Part shown: positions 52,818 to 61,973 of the stretch, piece after piece
How positions within the stretch are numbered: position 1 is the first letter of the stretch
Layout of the letters: each line of letters opens with the position of its first letter
Assembly: GCA_003209195.1 (NCBI GenBank)
Contig: QCSF01000002.1
Span: forward strand, 104,225-168,224
Source of the DNA: Pelagibacteraceae bacterium AG-470-E16
GTDB taxonomy: Bacteria; Pseudomonadota; Alphaproteobacteria; Pelagibacterales; Pelagibacteraceae
Direction: 5' to 3'
DNA length: 64,000 nt
Notes under the pieces: model-generated
What the model saw: the letters and a program-made list of their open reading frames with translations, nothing else
Database searches by the model: none
Told to the model about the DNA's origin: nothing
Program-made: the position numbers and the translations under genes

Positions 52818-53521
52818 CTATTTGAATCTAACAATTTTAAAACACACTCACCAAATTTTTCAGTCTTTGGCTTAAAGCCTAATTCTTCACATTCTTTTTT
52901 AAATTTTTCTAAGTCTACTTTTTTTTTATATTTTGATTTTTTTTTTGGATTATCTTCATTCTTTCCTACCTTTTTAAGGACTTTAGAAAATTCGTATTTA
53001 GAGAAATTTATAAATTTCATTGAACATTTTTGTTTGTCTGTAATTTTCAATTTTATTCCCTCTTCAGTTTTCAAATTCTTTACTTTTGTTTCGTTACAGT
53101 GGTCTAATGCCATGTTAATAAATGTTTCTTTAGATAATTCAGTGTCATCTATTATCTTTGGCTTTAAATACTCACATTTTTGTAAATTTAATGGACCAAC
53201 TGTAAATCCTTTTTTACCAATGCATTTAGTCTTCTTATCACCAAAAAAATGATGTTTACTATTATAGATATGTTGATTAATTTTTTCTTTACCATTAATT
53301 TTCATTTTTTGTGACAGTAGTGCTAGGTATTTTGGTTTAACTTCAAGATGCTCCTCTAGTTTAAACCAATATGCTTTACTCCCGGAGTAGTTGTCCGCAT
53401 AGGCATCTTTTTTATTATAACCTAAATCGATTAACTCTTTTAAATCACTTGGGCCTAAACGCCTATCTGCAAGACAATCTGTAGAAAAAAAAATAATAAA
53501 AAATATCAAAATTCTAATCAT
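52814..53521 (-). CDS. Exported protein of unknown function
   Basis: 235 residues; signal peptide 1-18 (ending CLADRR). Lysine-rich, with six or so cysteines (TKCIG, QKCEY, DHCNE, QKCSM, KKCEEL, GECVL) spread along the chain, suggesting a disulfide-rich periplasmic protein. I recognise no domain. Stand-alone, divergent from the TauD-like gene. Confidence 0.65.
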   Translation of the reverse strand: MIRILIFFIIFFSTDCLADRRLGPSDLKELIDLGYNKKDAYADNYSGSKAYWFKLEEHLEVKPKYLALLSQKMKINGKEKINQHIYNSKHHFFGDKKTKCIGKKGFTVGPLNLQKCEYLKPKIIDDTELSKETFINMALDHCNETKVKNLKTEEGIKLKITDKQKCSMKFINFSKYEFSKVLKKVGKNEDNPKKKSKYKKKVDLEKFKKECEELGFKPKTEKFGECVLKLLDSNS

Positions 53522-53573
53522 TGTTTTTTTTGTATCAATTGACTTTTTTTAGTCAACATAGTTAAATATTTAT

Positions 53574-54386
53574 ATGCTTAAACATATCAAAGTTAGACCT
53601 ACCAAAAATGAAATTGGGGCAATAATAGACACAGAACTTTTAAATTTCAATGAAATAATTATCGAAGAGATAAAGGATGCGTTAGCAAAATTTGGAGTTC
53701 TATTTTTTAAAAATCAAAAATTAGATTCTGAAAGTTATATAAAATTTGCTAAACAATTTGGAGATCTTGCCAAATATCCAATGCTAAAAGGTTTAGAAAA
53801 TTTTCCTGAAATTACTGTAGTTGAAAAAAAACCAAATGAACATATTATGTTTGGTGAAGGTTGGCACACAGACTCAACTTATACGAAAAATCCTCCAAGA
53901 TTTACTATGTTATATTCAATTAAAACTCCAAAAAAAGGTAAAGGTAATACTTTATTTGCTTCACAATACAAAAGTTATGAAACTTTAGATAACTCTATAA
54001 AAAAAAAAATACAAAATTTAAAAGTAGTATTCAGTGCTGATGGTCCGATTTCAAAAACAAGGCAACATTTAATAAAAAAAGGGGGTACCGGTATCGACCC
54101 AAAATCATTAAAAGCAATTCATAACATTGTGAAAGAAAATGAAAGGAATAAAAAAAAATCTATATACTTATCGCCTGGTCACGCAATTAGAATTTGTGAT
54201 TTAGACGATATTCAAAGCAGATCATTAATGGATTTGCTAATAAATCATCAAACGAAAGAGGAATTTATTTATAGTTTTGAATGGGAACCAAATTGCCTTG
54301 CGATATGGTCCAATTATTCAATGCTTCATAATCCAGTAAATGACTTTAACGCACATCGTTTAATGCACAGAATTACTATTCAATGA
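53574..54386 (+). CDS. TauD/TfdA family 2-oxoglutarate-dependent dioxygenase
   Basis: 270 residues. Fe(II) ligands H98 and D100 in GWHTDSTY, the distal histidine H252 (MLHNP) and the 2-oxoglutarate arginine R262 or R266 near the C-terminus (NAHRLMHR). The N-terminal VLFFKNQKLDSESYIKFAKQFG is typical. Substrates in the family include taurine and other sulfonates or carnitine-like molecules; no transporter is near to hint which. It ends against the convergent SDR gene with no spacer. Confidence 0.88.
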   Translation: MLKHIKVRPTKNEIGAIIDTELLNFNEIIIEEIKDALAKFGVLFFKNQKLDSESYIKFAKQFGDLAKYPMLKGLENFPEITVVEKKPNEHIMFGEGWHTDSTYTKNPPRFTMLYSIKTPKKGKGNTLFASQYKSYETLDNSIKKKIQNLKVVFSADGPISKTRQHLIKKGGTGIDPKSLKAIHNIVKENERNKKKSIYLSPGHAIRICDLDDIQSRSLMDLLINHQTKEEFIYSFEWEPNCLAIWSNYSMLHNPVNDFNAHRLMHRITIQ

Positions 54387-55079
54387 TCACCAGGGAAGAA
54401 TTGAACCATCCCAATTATAAAATTTACCTGACGCAGATTGATCAATAGACTTTATAATTTTAATTAAATTCTGAGCTGATTCTGAAGCCTCTTGTATTTT
54501 AAGATTATTTTTTTGAAAAGGTTTTGACAAATTTGAATTAACTGTACCAGGATGTAGAGCAATAAAAATTGCTTGCTTGTTTTTAATCTTCATTTCGATT
54601 GAAATTGTTTTGATTAATTGATTTAATGCAGCTTTTGATGCTCGATATGAGTACCAACCACCGTAATTATTATCATTAATTGATCCAACTTTTGCAGATA
54701 AAGTTGCAAAAACTGATTTTTTTTGATTATCTAACAATGGCGCAAAATGTTTAATCAACAACGCTGGCCCTATTGCATTTATTAAGAAGTTTTTTTCCAT
54801 AAATTTAAAATTAATATTTTTAAAAGTTTTCTCTGGCATAAAATTTTCATAATGTAATACTCCGGTTGCATCAAAGAGAATTGATATTTGTTTATTTTTT
54901 TTTTTTATAAATTCCGCGGCCTTTACAATTGTACTTTCATCGTTAAAATTTAATGAAGGTGTAGATTTTGTACCAATTCTTAAAACTTCTTTAAAACCAA
55001 GTTTTTCGATTTCATGCGCAACAGCATTACCTATTGCACCTGTTCCACCAATCACAATTGCTAGGTTTTCTTTATTCAT
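54387..55079 (-). CDS. Short-chain dehydrogenase/reductase
   Basis: 230-residue classical SDR. Cofactor site AIVIGGTGAIGNAVAHE (7-23), the ATLSAKVGS strand, catalytic tyrosine and lysine in YSYRASKAALNQ, and LHPGTVNSNLSKPF. The family is broad; substrate unknown. It follows metY after a terminator hairpin, so it may be expressed from its own promoter as well. Confidence 0.85.
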   Translation of the reverse strand: MNKENLAIVIGGTGAIGNAVAHEIEKLGFKEVLRIGTKSTPSLNFNDESTIVKAAEFIKKKNKQISILFDATGVLHYENFMPEKTFKNINFKFMEKNFLINAIGPALLIKHFAPLLDNQKKSVFATLSAKVGSINDNNYGGWYSYRASKAALNQLIKTISIEMKIKNKQAIFIALHPGTVNSNLSKPFQKNNLKIQEASESAQNLIKIIKSIDQSASGKFYNWDGSILPW

Positions 55080-55082
55080 AAT

Positions 55083-55112
55083 AAAAGGTCGTACTTAATA
55101 TTACGACCTTTT
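55083..55112 (-). terminator. Intrinsic terminator between metY and the SDR gene
   Basis: AAAAGGTCGTA (55083-55093) and TACGACCTTTT (55102-55112) form an 11-bp stem around an 8-nt loop. On the minus strand the T-rich end of the stem runs on into TTATT. It lies 15 nt behind the metY stop. Confidence 0.8.
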
Positions 55113-55127
55113 AGAAATTAATCAAAT

Positions 55128-56426
55128 TTATGTGTTCAATGCTTGATCTAAATCAGCAATGATGTCATCTGAATGCTCAATACCAATTGATAATCTTACA
55201 TAACCTGGCGTGACGCCAGCAGCAGCCAAATCTTTATCACTCAATTGAGAATGAGTTGTACTCGCAGGGTGTATTGCCAGAGATCTTGCGTCACCAATAT
55301 TAGCAACATGGTAAAGCATTTTAAGGCTATCTATAAATTTTTTTCCTGCCTCTAATCCGCCTTCTAACTCGATTCCCATCAATGCTCCATAACCCCCTTT
55401 TAGATAACGTTTAGCTCTTTCGCCAATCTCACCTTTATGTAATGTAGAATAAATAACTTTTTGGACTTTGGAATGTTTTTTCAAAAAATCTTTTACTTTT
55501 TCTGCATTTGCGCAATGTTGTTTCATTCTCAGAGCTACTGTTTCTAAGCCTTGAATAATTTGAAAAGCATTAAATGGACTAATTGCAGAACCTAAATCTC
55601 TTAATAGAACAACTCGAGCTCTTACTAAATATGGAATATTTGCTCCAGTTAATTGAGGAACAGCATCGCCCCAAACTACGCCATGATAAGAAGGATCTGG
55701 TTTCCAAATATTTGGCTGTCTATCTTTATTTATTGACCAATCAAAATTCCCAGAGTCAATTATAATTCCACCAATACTATTTCCATGACCACCAATAAAC
55801 TTTGTAAGTGAATGCATGACTATTGCAGCACCATGCTCTATCGGCTTACATATCACCGGACATGCTGTATTATCAACGACTAATGGAATACCATGAGGTT
55901 TTCCAATATCAGCAACTTCTTTTATTGGAAAAACTCTTAATGAAGGATTCGGTAATACCTCCGCATAAATTAAACGTGTTTTTTCATCTATCAATTTTTC
56001 AAAATTTTTTGTGTCTACTGGGTCAGCATATCTTACTTCTACACCCATAGATTTAAGAGTATTTGAGAATAAATTGACAGTTCCACCATAAAGATCGGTA
56101 GATGCTATTATATTATCACCTGTGCTACATAAATTCTGAACCACAAAAGCACTCGCTGCTTGTCCTGAACTCACGCATAGCCCTGCAACACCCCCCTCTA
56201 AAGCTGCAACTCTTTCCTCAAGGGTATTAGTAGTTGGATTCATAATCCTGGTGTAAATATTACCAAACTCCTTTAGCCCAAATAAATTTGCAGCATGTTG
56301 TGCTGAATTAAATTGGTAAGATGTGGTTTGATGTATTGGAACAGCTACAGACGTTTGACTTTCATCCTTTCTGTATGTTCCGCCATGAAGACCTATAGTC
56401 TCTGGATTTTTACTTGTTGTAGTCAT
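55128..56426 (-). CDS. metY: O-acetylhomoserine sulfhydrylase / aminocarboxypropyltransferase
   Basis: Makes homocysteine (or methionine directly from methanethiol) from O-acetylhomoserine. The 432-residue PLP enzyme of the Cys/Met metabolism family has TTSYQFNSAQHAANLFGL, YTRIMNPTTNTLEERVAALEGG, the PLP lysine in VMHSLTKFIGGHGNSIGG, and the C-terminal HPASTTHSQLSDKDLAAAGV. Its leader contains a SAM-binding riboswitch, so it should be shut off when S-adenosylmethionine is plentiful. Confidence 0.94.
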   Translation of the reverse strand: MTTTSKNPETIGLHGGTYRKDESQTSVAVPIHQTTSYQFNSAQHAANLFGLKEFGNIYTRIMNPTTNTLEERVAALEGGVAGLCVSSGQAASAFVVQNLCSTGDNIIASTDLYGGTVNLFSNTLKSMGVEVRYADPVDTKNFEKLIDEKTRLIYAEVLPNPSLRVFPIKEVADIGKPHGIPLVVDNTACPVICKPIEHGAAIVMHSLTKFIGGHGNSIGGIIIDSGNFDWSINKDRQPNIWKPDPSYHGVVWGDAVPQLTGANIPYLVRARVVLLRDLGSAISPFNAFQIIQGLETVALRMKQHCANAEKVKDFLKKHSKVQKVIYSTLHKGEIGERAKRYLKGGYGALMGIELEGGLEAGKKFIDSLKMLYHVANIGDARSLAIHPASTTHSQLSDKDLAAAGVTPGYVRLSIGIEHSDDIIADLDQALNT

Positions 56427-56430
56427 TGTT

Positions 56431-56460
56431 ACTCCCTAGTTATTCATTTTGGTCAAAATG
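56431..56460 (-). promoter_or_regulatory. Leader hairpin and ribosome site of metY
   Basis: CATTTT/AAAATG (56445-56450 and 56455-56460) form a hairpin just upstream of AGGGAG, the metY ribosome site. CTTCCC just after the aptamer core could pair with GGGAG, so SAM binding may control access to the ribosome site. Confidence 0.5.
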
Positions 56461-56470
56461 ATTATCTAAG

Positions 56471-56530
56471 CTTTTGGGAAGTACGCTTTAGCTGTATCTT
56501 TGTCCGCAAGCTGGTTCAAATCGACGATTA
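56471..56530 (-). promoter_or_regulatory. SAM-II/SAM-V type riboswitch upstream of metY
   Basis: In the metY direction the leader reads GATTTGAACC, then GCTTGCGGACAAAG, then CAGCTAAAGCG. This order matches the conserved core of SAM-II and the marine variant SAM-V (a purine-rich GATTTAACC-like segment, a GC stem, and AGCTAAA). SAM-V was described upstream of methionine genes in Pelagibacter. The assignment is by eye against remembered consensus, not a covariance model. Confidence 0.75.
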
Positions 56531-56531
56531 T

Positions 56532-56560
56532 TATTTATATTTTTTATTAGTTTGAATCAA
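56532..56560 (-). promoter_or_regulatory. Candidate promoter of the metY riboswitch transcript
   Basis: On the minus strand TTGATT (56560-56555) is followed after 17 nt by TAAATA (56537-56532). A transcript from here would start near 56525, just at the beginning of the aptamer, which supports both calls. Confidence 0.5.
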
Positions 56561-56659
56561 GTGATTGTTTAATTTTTTTGCTAAATTTACTACAAAATTA
56601 AGAGAATTTTACCTATTTTGTAACACTAGTTCTACACCCTATTTTACTAAGACTTTTTT

Positions 56660-57358
56660 TTATTCAATCTTATTATCCAAATAGTAGGTAAAATTTTGTT
56701 TTAATAATTTGTCTATTCTATAAGAATTCGGTGTTTTAAAAGGCCTCCTGGCATATAGTCTGTCATTTATCCAGTTTTTACTCCATCCTTTTGTTGTTGT
56801 AATACAAGTTTTCGCATATTCCTTAATTTTGAATTTATCCTGAATTTGAAAACAGCCGTTTAAAAAAATATCAACATAGGATTGAACGATTGGGTGCTTG
56901 TTGTCAGGATATTTTACATTATTTTTGCTAGCAGAATATACCCAAAAATTTTTACCAGTTAAATTTGATCTTCTTTCGTAAAAACTTATATTTTTTTTTT
57001 TAACCAACACTCGGCAATATCCTTTTTCTCTTTGATCTAATTTTTTAATTTCTTTAATGCTTAGAGGATAATATACAGCATTTAACTGTGAACCAGCATG
57101 TTCTGAAAGAGTTAAAAATGTAATTTTATAAAACTCACTTCTTTGACCCCATTCTCTTTTAAAGTTTTTAATTAAAAGTGGTTTAACTTTTTTGGCTTTT
57201 TTGTTTGTTCTAATACGTGACTCCTTTTCCATAAGACTGCCATAACCAATAACATAGTTTTTTGATCCTTTTTTTGGAATTTGATTACATTCATTTGCAC
57301 GTATTTTTTGTTCTAATGCTATAAAAAGAATTAAAGAAAACCAAATTAACATTTTCAT
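56660..57358 (-). CDS. Gamma-glutamylcyclotransferase-like protein, exported
   Basis: 232 residues with a signal peptide (about 1-20, ending KIRANE). GGCT fold: YVIGYGSLMEKESR near the N-terminus (the YGSLM substrate loop), then HAGSQLNAVYYPLS and a glutamate in KLDQREKGYCRV that could be catalytic. The enzyme group cleaves gamma-glutamyl amides. It overlaps the kinase gene by 4 nt. The signal peptide is unusual for a GGCT, so a periplasmic role is possible. Confidence 0.7.
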   Translation of the reverse strand: MKMLIWFSLILFIALEQKIRANECNQIPKKGSKNYVIGYGSLMEKESRIRTNKKAKKVKPLLIKNFKREWGQRSEFYKITFLTLSEHAGSQLNAVYYPLSIKEIKKLDQREKGYCRVLVKKKNISFYERRSNLTGKNFWVYSASKNNVKYPDNKHPIVQSYVDIFLNGCFQIQDKFKIKEYAKTCITTTKGWSKNWINDRLYARRPFKTPNSYRIDKLLKQNFTYYLDNKIE

Positions 57359-58161
57359 TTTGTTAACCTAAATTTTGTAAAATTATGTCTTTTATCTACA
57401 GAAATGTAGCCATCAAATAACTTTTTATAATTTTTTAATAATGAAATTGTAATTCTTTGATAAAAGTAAATAAAATTTTTTAACTGTTTATCATTCATTC
57501 TTAATTTTTTTGGCAACTGTCGCTCTTGTTTTCTTCTCCAAATAAAGACTTCTTTAAAAGACGGTATCTTTAAAAAAATTGATAAATTTGATTTTTTATA
57601 AATGTAAGTGTTATATTTTTTACTCATTATATTTACATATCTCCTCCATTTTAATTTAGCATCAAATTTTTTCTCTATTTTATTTATTGGCTTATTTAAT
57701 TCGTTTAATAATAATCCAGGATAACCAATGCACCAACCTTCTAATATAAATACATCATATGGAAAATTAAGTTTTATGTATTTCGATTTTAAAATATCAT
57801 CATGAGCTTTTGAAAACAAAGGTAGATTAATAATTTTTTTTTTTTTAGATTTAAAATTATTCAATACTTCTTTTAATAATTTTAAATCATGTGTTCCAGG
57901 GACACCACGTGTATTAAACAATTCGGATACATTTTTTGATAGTTTTGCTCTTTTTTCTTTACTCATATAAAAATTATCAATTGATAGTACTAAAACTTTT
58001 AATTTTTTTTTTTTTAAAAATTTTTTAACGTACAATGTAAATGTTGTTTTGCCCGACCCCTGAGGTCCAGATATTAGACAAAAAATATTTCTTTGTTTTT
58101 TTTTTAAATTTAAAATAGTTTGAGCAACTTCATTAACAATATTCAAGTAAAGTTTATTCAC
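57355..58161 (-). CDS. P-loop kinase, D-glycerate 3-kinase-like
   Basis: 268 residues. Walker A ISGPQGSGKTTF (near residue 29), a VLSIDNFYM segment, TRGVPGTHDLKLLKEVL, LPLFSKAHDD and FILEGWCIGYPGL, which together are the glycerate kinase (GLYK) pattern of plants and bacteria. It would phosphorylate glycerate to 3-phosphoglycerate. Overlaps the lipoprotein gene upstream and the GGCT-like gene downstream by 4 nt each. Confidence 0.8.
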   Translation of the reverse strand: MNKLYLNIVNEVAQTILNLKKKQRNIFCLISGPQGSGKTTFTLYVKKFLKKKKLKVLVLSIDNFYMSKEKRAKLSKNVSELFNTRGVPGTHDLKLLKEVLNNFKSKKKKIINLPLFSKAHDDILKSKYIKLNFPYDVFILEGWCIGYPGLLLNELNKPINKIEKKFDAKLKWRRYVNIMSKKYNTYIYKKSNLSIFLKIPSFKEVFIWRRKQERQLPKKLRMNDKQLKNFIYFYQRITISLLKNYKKLFDGYISVDKRHNFTKFRLTK

Positions 58162-58466
58162 TTGTTAATGCAATTTTGACTATCAAACTTTTCGATTAGA
58201 TCTTTTTTTGGATTAATGTAAAATTTTCTTTCACACGTGATCAATAGCTGACTTTTCTTATAAACATATATTTTATAAGGTGAATTAAAAATAATTTTTG
58301 TCGGATTACCAAGTACTGATTTTAACATCGCACTCTTTTTTCCTAAGTATTTTTCTAAAATTTTCTTCTCTTTTTTTTGTGATTTTGAAATTTCTTTATC
58401 AATATAAGTACACTGATTGAAAAAAATAAATAACGAGACTATTGTTAATTTTTTAAAAATATTCAT
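58158..58466 (-). CDS. Small lipoprotein
   Basis: 102 residues with a lipobox FFNQC (Cys19). The mature part (KSAMLKSVLGNPTKIIFNSPYKIYVY, then LLITCERKFYIN) recalls small outer-membrane-assembly-type lipoproteins in length and in the GNPT turn, but this is a weak comparison. It heads the run lipoprotein-kinase-GGCT. Confidence 0.6.
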   Translation of the reverse strand: MNIFKKLTIVSLFIFFNQCTYIDKEISKSQKKEKKILEKYLGKKSAMLKSVLGNPTKIIFNSPYKIYVYKKSQLLITCERKFYINPKKDLIEKFDSQNCINK

Positions 58467-58494
58467 AACCTTATTTTATATTTTTTTAAAACTA

Positions 58495-59688
58495 ATGAAA
58501 TACGATTTTGCAATTATTGGTAGTGGAATTATTGGTTTAACACTAGCTTTTAAGTTAAAAAAAAAACTCAAAAGCGCAAATATAATAATTTTTGAAAAAG
58601 AGCCAAATTCTACATCACACGGTTCAGGTCGTAACAGCGGAGTTCTTCATAGCGGAATTTACTATGAACCTGGATCGTTAAGAGCAAATCTTTGTGTAAA
58701 AGGTGCTATAGAACTTAAAGAGTATATTAAATCTGAAAAATTATGGATCAATGAGTGTGGTAAATTACTAGTTCCAAATTCTAATACATCATATTCTCAT
58801 TTAAATAAACTTTATGAGAGAGCAAAACAAAATAATGTTAAGATTTATAAATTAAAAAAAGAGGAAATTGAAAGAAAAGAACCAAATATAAATTGTAAAT
58901 ACAATTACGGTCTTCACGTACCTTTTACTTCTGTTGCCAACCCTTATGAAGTATCACAATCTTTAATAAAAAATATTAAGAAAAAAGGCATAGATATAAT
59001 ATATAATTGTAAAATTTTGAAAATTAGTGGTACGAACCTGATTACGAAAGATAAAAATTTTCAGGCAAATTATATTTTCAACTGTGCTGGATTATTTGCT
59101 GATGTAGTTGCTGAAAACTCTGATTTAAAATTTAAATATAGTTTTTTGCCTTTTAAAGGTAAATATTGGAAAATAAAAAATAAAAACTTTAAATTAAAAC
59201 ATTTGGTTTATCCAATTCCAGATACACGCTACCCTTTTTTAGGTTTACATTCTTCACATAACCAAAACGGTGATTTTTATATAGGTCCAAGCTCAACACC
59301 AGTATTTAGCAGAGATGCATATACAGATTTTTTTGGTGACAACATTAAAGAAAGTCTAAATTTACTTTATAATTTTAGCAAAAAAATCGCTTTAAACGAA
59401 AATAAACTTCGTACTCTGGCGATTAAAGAAATATTATTGATTACTAAATTTGGTTTTTATAGTCAGGTAAAAAAAATGTTCAAAAATATAAATATTAATG
59501 ATTTAGAATTATCAAAGCAAAAAGTTGGAATACGCTCACAAATATTTGATCCGCAGAGCAAAAATCTTGTAAATGATTTTGTTATTATAAATCAAAACCA
59601 AACAACCCATGTGTTAAATGCAATTAGTCCTGCTTGGTCAGCCTCATTTGCATTTGCAGATCATTTAATTGACCAAATACATCTATGA
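58495..59688 (+). CDS. lhgO: L-2-hydroxyglutarate oxidase
   Basis: Membrane-associated flavoenzyme that oxidises L-2-hydroxyglutarate to 2-oxoglutarate. 397 residues from ATG 58495; an in-frame ATG 78 nt upstream is possible but would overlap the divergent lipoprotein gene and add a hydrophobic leader. FAD site YDFAIIGSGIIGLTLAF, then GSGRNSGVLHSGIYYEPGS, the LhgO signature, then CGKLLVPN and GPSSTPVFSRDAY. The stop overlaps the HDAC-family gene by 4 nt. Confidence 0.9.
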   Translation: MKYDFAIIGSGIIGLTLAFKLKKKLKSANIIIFEKEPNSTSHGSGRNSGVLHSGIYYEPGSLRANLCVKGAIELKEYIKSEKLWINECGKLLVPNSNTSYSHLNKLYERAKQNNVKIYKLKKEEIERKEPNINCKYNYGLHVPFTSVANPYEVSQSLIKNIKKKGIDIIYNCKILKISGTNLITKDKNFQANYIFNCAGLFADVVAENSDLKFKYSFLPFKGKYWKIKNKNFKLKHLVYPIPDTRYPFLGLHSSHNQNGDFYIGPSSTPVFSRDAYTDFFGDNIKESLNLLYNFSKKIALNENKLRTLAIKEILLITKFGFYSQVKKMFKNININDLELSKQKVGIRSQIFDPQSKNLVNDFVIINQNQTTHVLNAISPAWSASFAFADHLIDQIHL

Positions 59689-60590
59689 CAGTATCAATCG
59701 TCAATCATCCAGATTATGTTGCACAAATTGGAGACGATCATAGGTTTCCAATAAAAAAATTTGGTGAATTAATTAAACTTTTAGTCAAAAAAAATATTGC
59801 AACAAAAAATAATACTTTTACACCAAATGAGGTATCTGTTTCCACTCTATTGAATGTTCATAGTGAAGAGTATATTAACAAGATTAATAATTTATCATTA
59901 AATGAAGATGAGGTAAGAAAATTAGGTTTTCCATTAGTGCGAAGTGTGAGAAGGAGATCTTTTGTAGCTACAGGTGGAACTGTACTAGCAGCAAAACTAG
60001 CAATTAAAAACAAATTAGCGTGTAATACGGCTGGTGGTTCTCACCACGCATTTTATGATCAAGGGAATGGATATTGTGTTTTTAATGATGTTGCTGTTGC
60101 TGCAAAATTTTTGAAAAAAAAATATCTGCTTCGCAAAATTCTAATACTTGATCTAGATGTGCATCAGGGCGACGGAACAGCAAAAATTTTTCAAAATGAC
60201 GATACTATTTTTACAGCAAGTGTTCATTCGAAAAAAAATTATCCTTCAAAAAAACAAATTAGCAATATAGATATTGAACTTGAAGATGGAATTAAAGATG
60301 ACGAGTACTTAAACATTTTATCAAAACTAATATATAAAGTTAATAAATACAACTTTGATTACGTATTTTACATAGCTGGTGTGGACGTTCATTCAGAAGA
60401 TAGATTAGGAAAATTAAATATTAGTGAAACAGGTATCAGGAGCAGAGAGAGATTAGTAATTAATAACTTTTATAAGAAGAAAATTCCTTTATGTGGTGTA
60501 TTAGGTGGTGGTTACAATCATAATTTTCATAAACTTATTGAACTTCATTCTATACTGCATGAAACTTGCAAGAATATAATTGAAAGCTAA
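59685..60590 (+). CDS. Histone deacetylase family protein
   Basis: 301-residue arginase-fold deacetylase. Charge-relay histidines H120 and H121 (GGSHHAFY), zinc ligands D158, H160 (LDLDVHQGDGT) and D234 (GVDVH), and the late GGGYNH motif. Bacterial members deacetylate acetylpolyamines, acetoin-related or other small N-acetyl compounds; the substrate here is not known. Coupled to lhgO by a 4-nt overlap. Confidence 0.88.
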   Translation: MTVSIVNHPDYVAQIGDDHRFPIKKFGELIKLLVKKNIATKNNTFTPNEVSVSTLLNVHSEEYINKINNLSLNEDEVRKLGFPLVRSVRRRSFVATGGTVLAAKLAIKNKLACNTAGGSHHAFYDQGNGYCVFNDVAVAAKFLKKKYLLRKILILDLDVHQGDGTAKIFQNDDTIFTASVHSKKNYPSKKQISNIDIELEDGIKDDEYLNILSKLIYKVNKYNFDYVFYIAGVDVHSEDRLGKLNISETGIRSRERLVINNFYKKKIPLCGVLGGGYNHNFHKLIELHSILHETCKNIIES

Positions 60591-61933
60591 ATTATAGTAA
60601 TTAATTCTTCAGACGAAGTAGGATGAACTGGCACAGTCTGTTTTAAATCATTTAGATATAAACCCTTTTGAAACGAAATTGCCAACGATTGAATAATTTC
60701 CGCTGCACTATCGCCAATGTAAATCAATCCTAAAACCTTTTCATTTTTTGGTTGATATAGTATTTTTATAAAAATTTTATTTTTTTTGTTCCTCATAAAT
60801 GAATATTTAAGAGGGTTAAATTCGGTTTTAAGTACCTTGTATTTCTTATTCATTTTTTGAAGATCATTTTCACCAAATCCAATTGAACCTACTTCTGGTT
60901 GTGTAAAAATTGCTGAAGCAATTTTATTATAATCTAATTTTAAAGATGTTTTTTTTGATATCAACCAATTAAATAATCTCATTGCTTCTCTAATGGCTAC
61001 TGGGGTTAAATTTTTTCTATTTGTAACATCACCTATCGCATAGATATTTTTATCCTTAGTTTGAGAGTTCTTATTTACTATTATTGCCCCTTTAGAATTT
61101 AATAAAACACCGGTATTATATAATTTTAAGGTATCTATATTTGGTGATCTACCAATAGCATAAATCAATAAATTTGATTTAATTGCCTTTTTATCTGTAA
61201 TAATTTTATAATTTGATCCAATTTTTTTTACTGCTTTTAAATATGTTTCACTAAATACTTTAATGCCCTTTTTTTTTGCATATTTTAAAATACGATTACC
61301 TATATCTGGGTCGAATTCATTTAGAATTGTTTTTTTTCTTATAATTAAATTAATATCGAAATTTAAATTTTTTAAAAGAAATGCAAATTCTAGTGCAACA
61401 TAGCCACTTCCAACTATAGAAATATTTTTTGGAATATTTTTCATTTCAAAAAATTGATCAGAGTTAATTCCTAAATTTGAACCAGGAATACTAGGATAGT
61501 CGGGTTTAGAACCTGTGGCTAAGATTATTCTTTTTCCAATAATTATTTTTTTTTTTTTTTTTAATAAAATTTTGTTTGAGGATATGAATGATGCATGGTC
61601 TTTGATTATTTTAACACCTGACGTATTTAAATTTTTCTCATAAATTTTATTTAACCTTGAAACTTCTTTATTTTTTTTTAAAACTAAATTTTTCCAATCA
61701 TGCTTGACTTTACCAACATTCCAACCATAAGTTTTAGCATCTATAATATGATCGCTAAAATTAGAGGCATAAACATATAATTTTTTCGGTATACATCCAC
61801 GGATAACACAAGTTCCTCCCACACGATTATTTTCTATAATACAGACTTTTTTCCCAGTATTTGCCATTAATTTGGCAAACCTAACACCACCGGACCCAGC
61901 ACCAATCACAATAAAATCGTACAATTTCTTCAT
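60587..61933 (-). CDS. gor: Glutathione-disulfide reductase
   Basis: 448-residue flavoprotein disulfide reductase. FAD site FIVIGAGSGGVRFAKL, redox pair C42/C47 in GGTCVIRGCIPKK (the glutathione-reductase type), NADPH site IVGSGYVALEFAFLL followed by IRKK, and the C-terminal HPTSSEE histidine/glutamate pair. No dihydrolipoamide-type features are seen. It converges on the HDAC gene with a 4-nt overlap. Confidence 0.93.
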   Translation of the reverse strand: MKKLYDFIVIGAGSGGVRFAKLMANTGKKVCIIENNRVGGTCVIRGCIPKKLYVYASNFSDHIIDAKTYGWNVGKVKHDWKNLVLKKNKEVSRLNKIYEKNLNTSGVKIIKDHASFISSNKILLKKKKKIIIGKRIILATGSKPDYPSIPGSNLGINSDQFFEMKNIPKNISIVGSGYVALEFAFLLKNLNFDINLIIRKKTILNEFDPDIGNRILKYAKKKGIKVFSETYLKAVKKIGSNYKIITDKKAIKSNLLIYAIGRSPNIDTLKLYNTGVLLNSKGAIIVNKNSQTKDKNIYAIGDVTNRKNLTPVAIREAMRLFNWLISKKTSLKLDYNKIASAIFTQPEVGSIGFGENDLQKMNKKYKVLKTEFNPLKYSFMRNKKNKIFIKILYQPKNEKVLGLIYIGDSAAEIIQSLAISFQKGLYLNDLKQTVPVHPTSSEELITII

Positions 61934-61973
61934 AATATATTTTTTATATAGTTATAATATAGTATAAGTCTAT

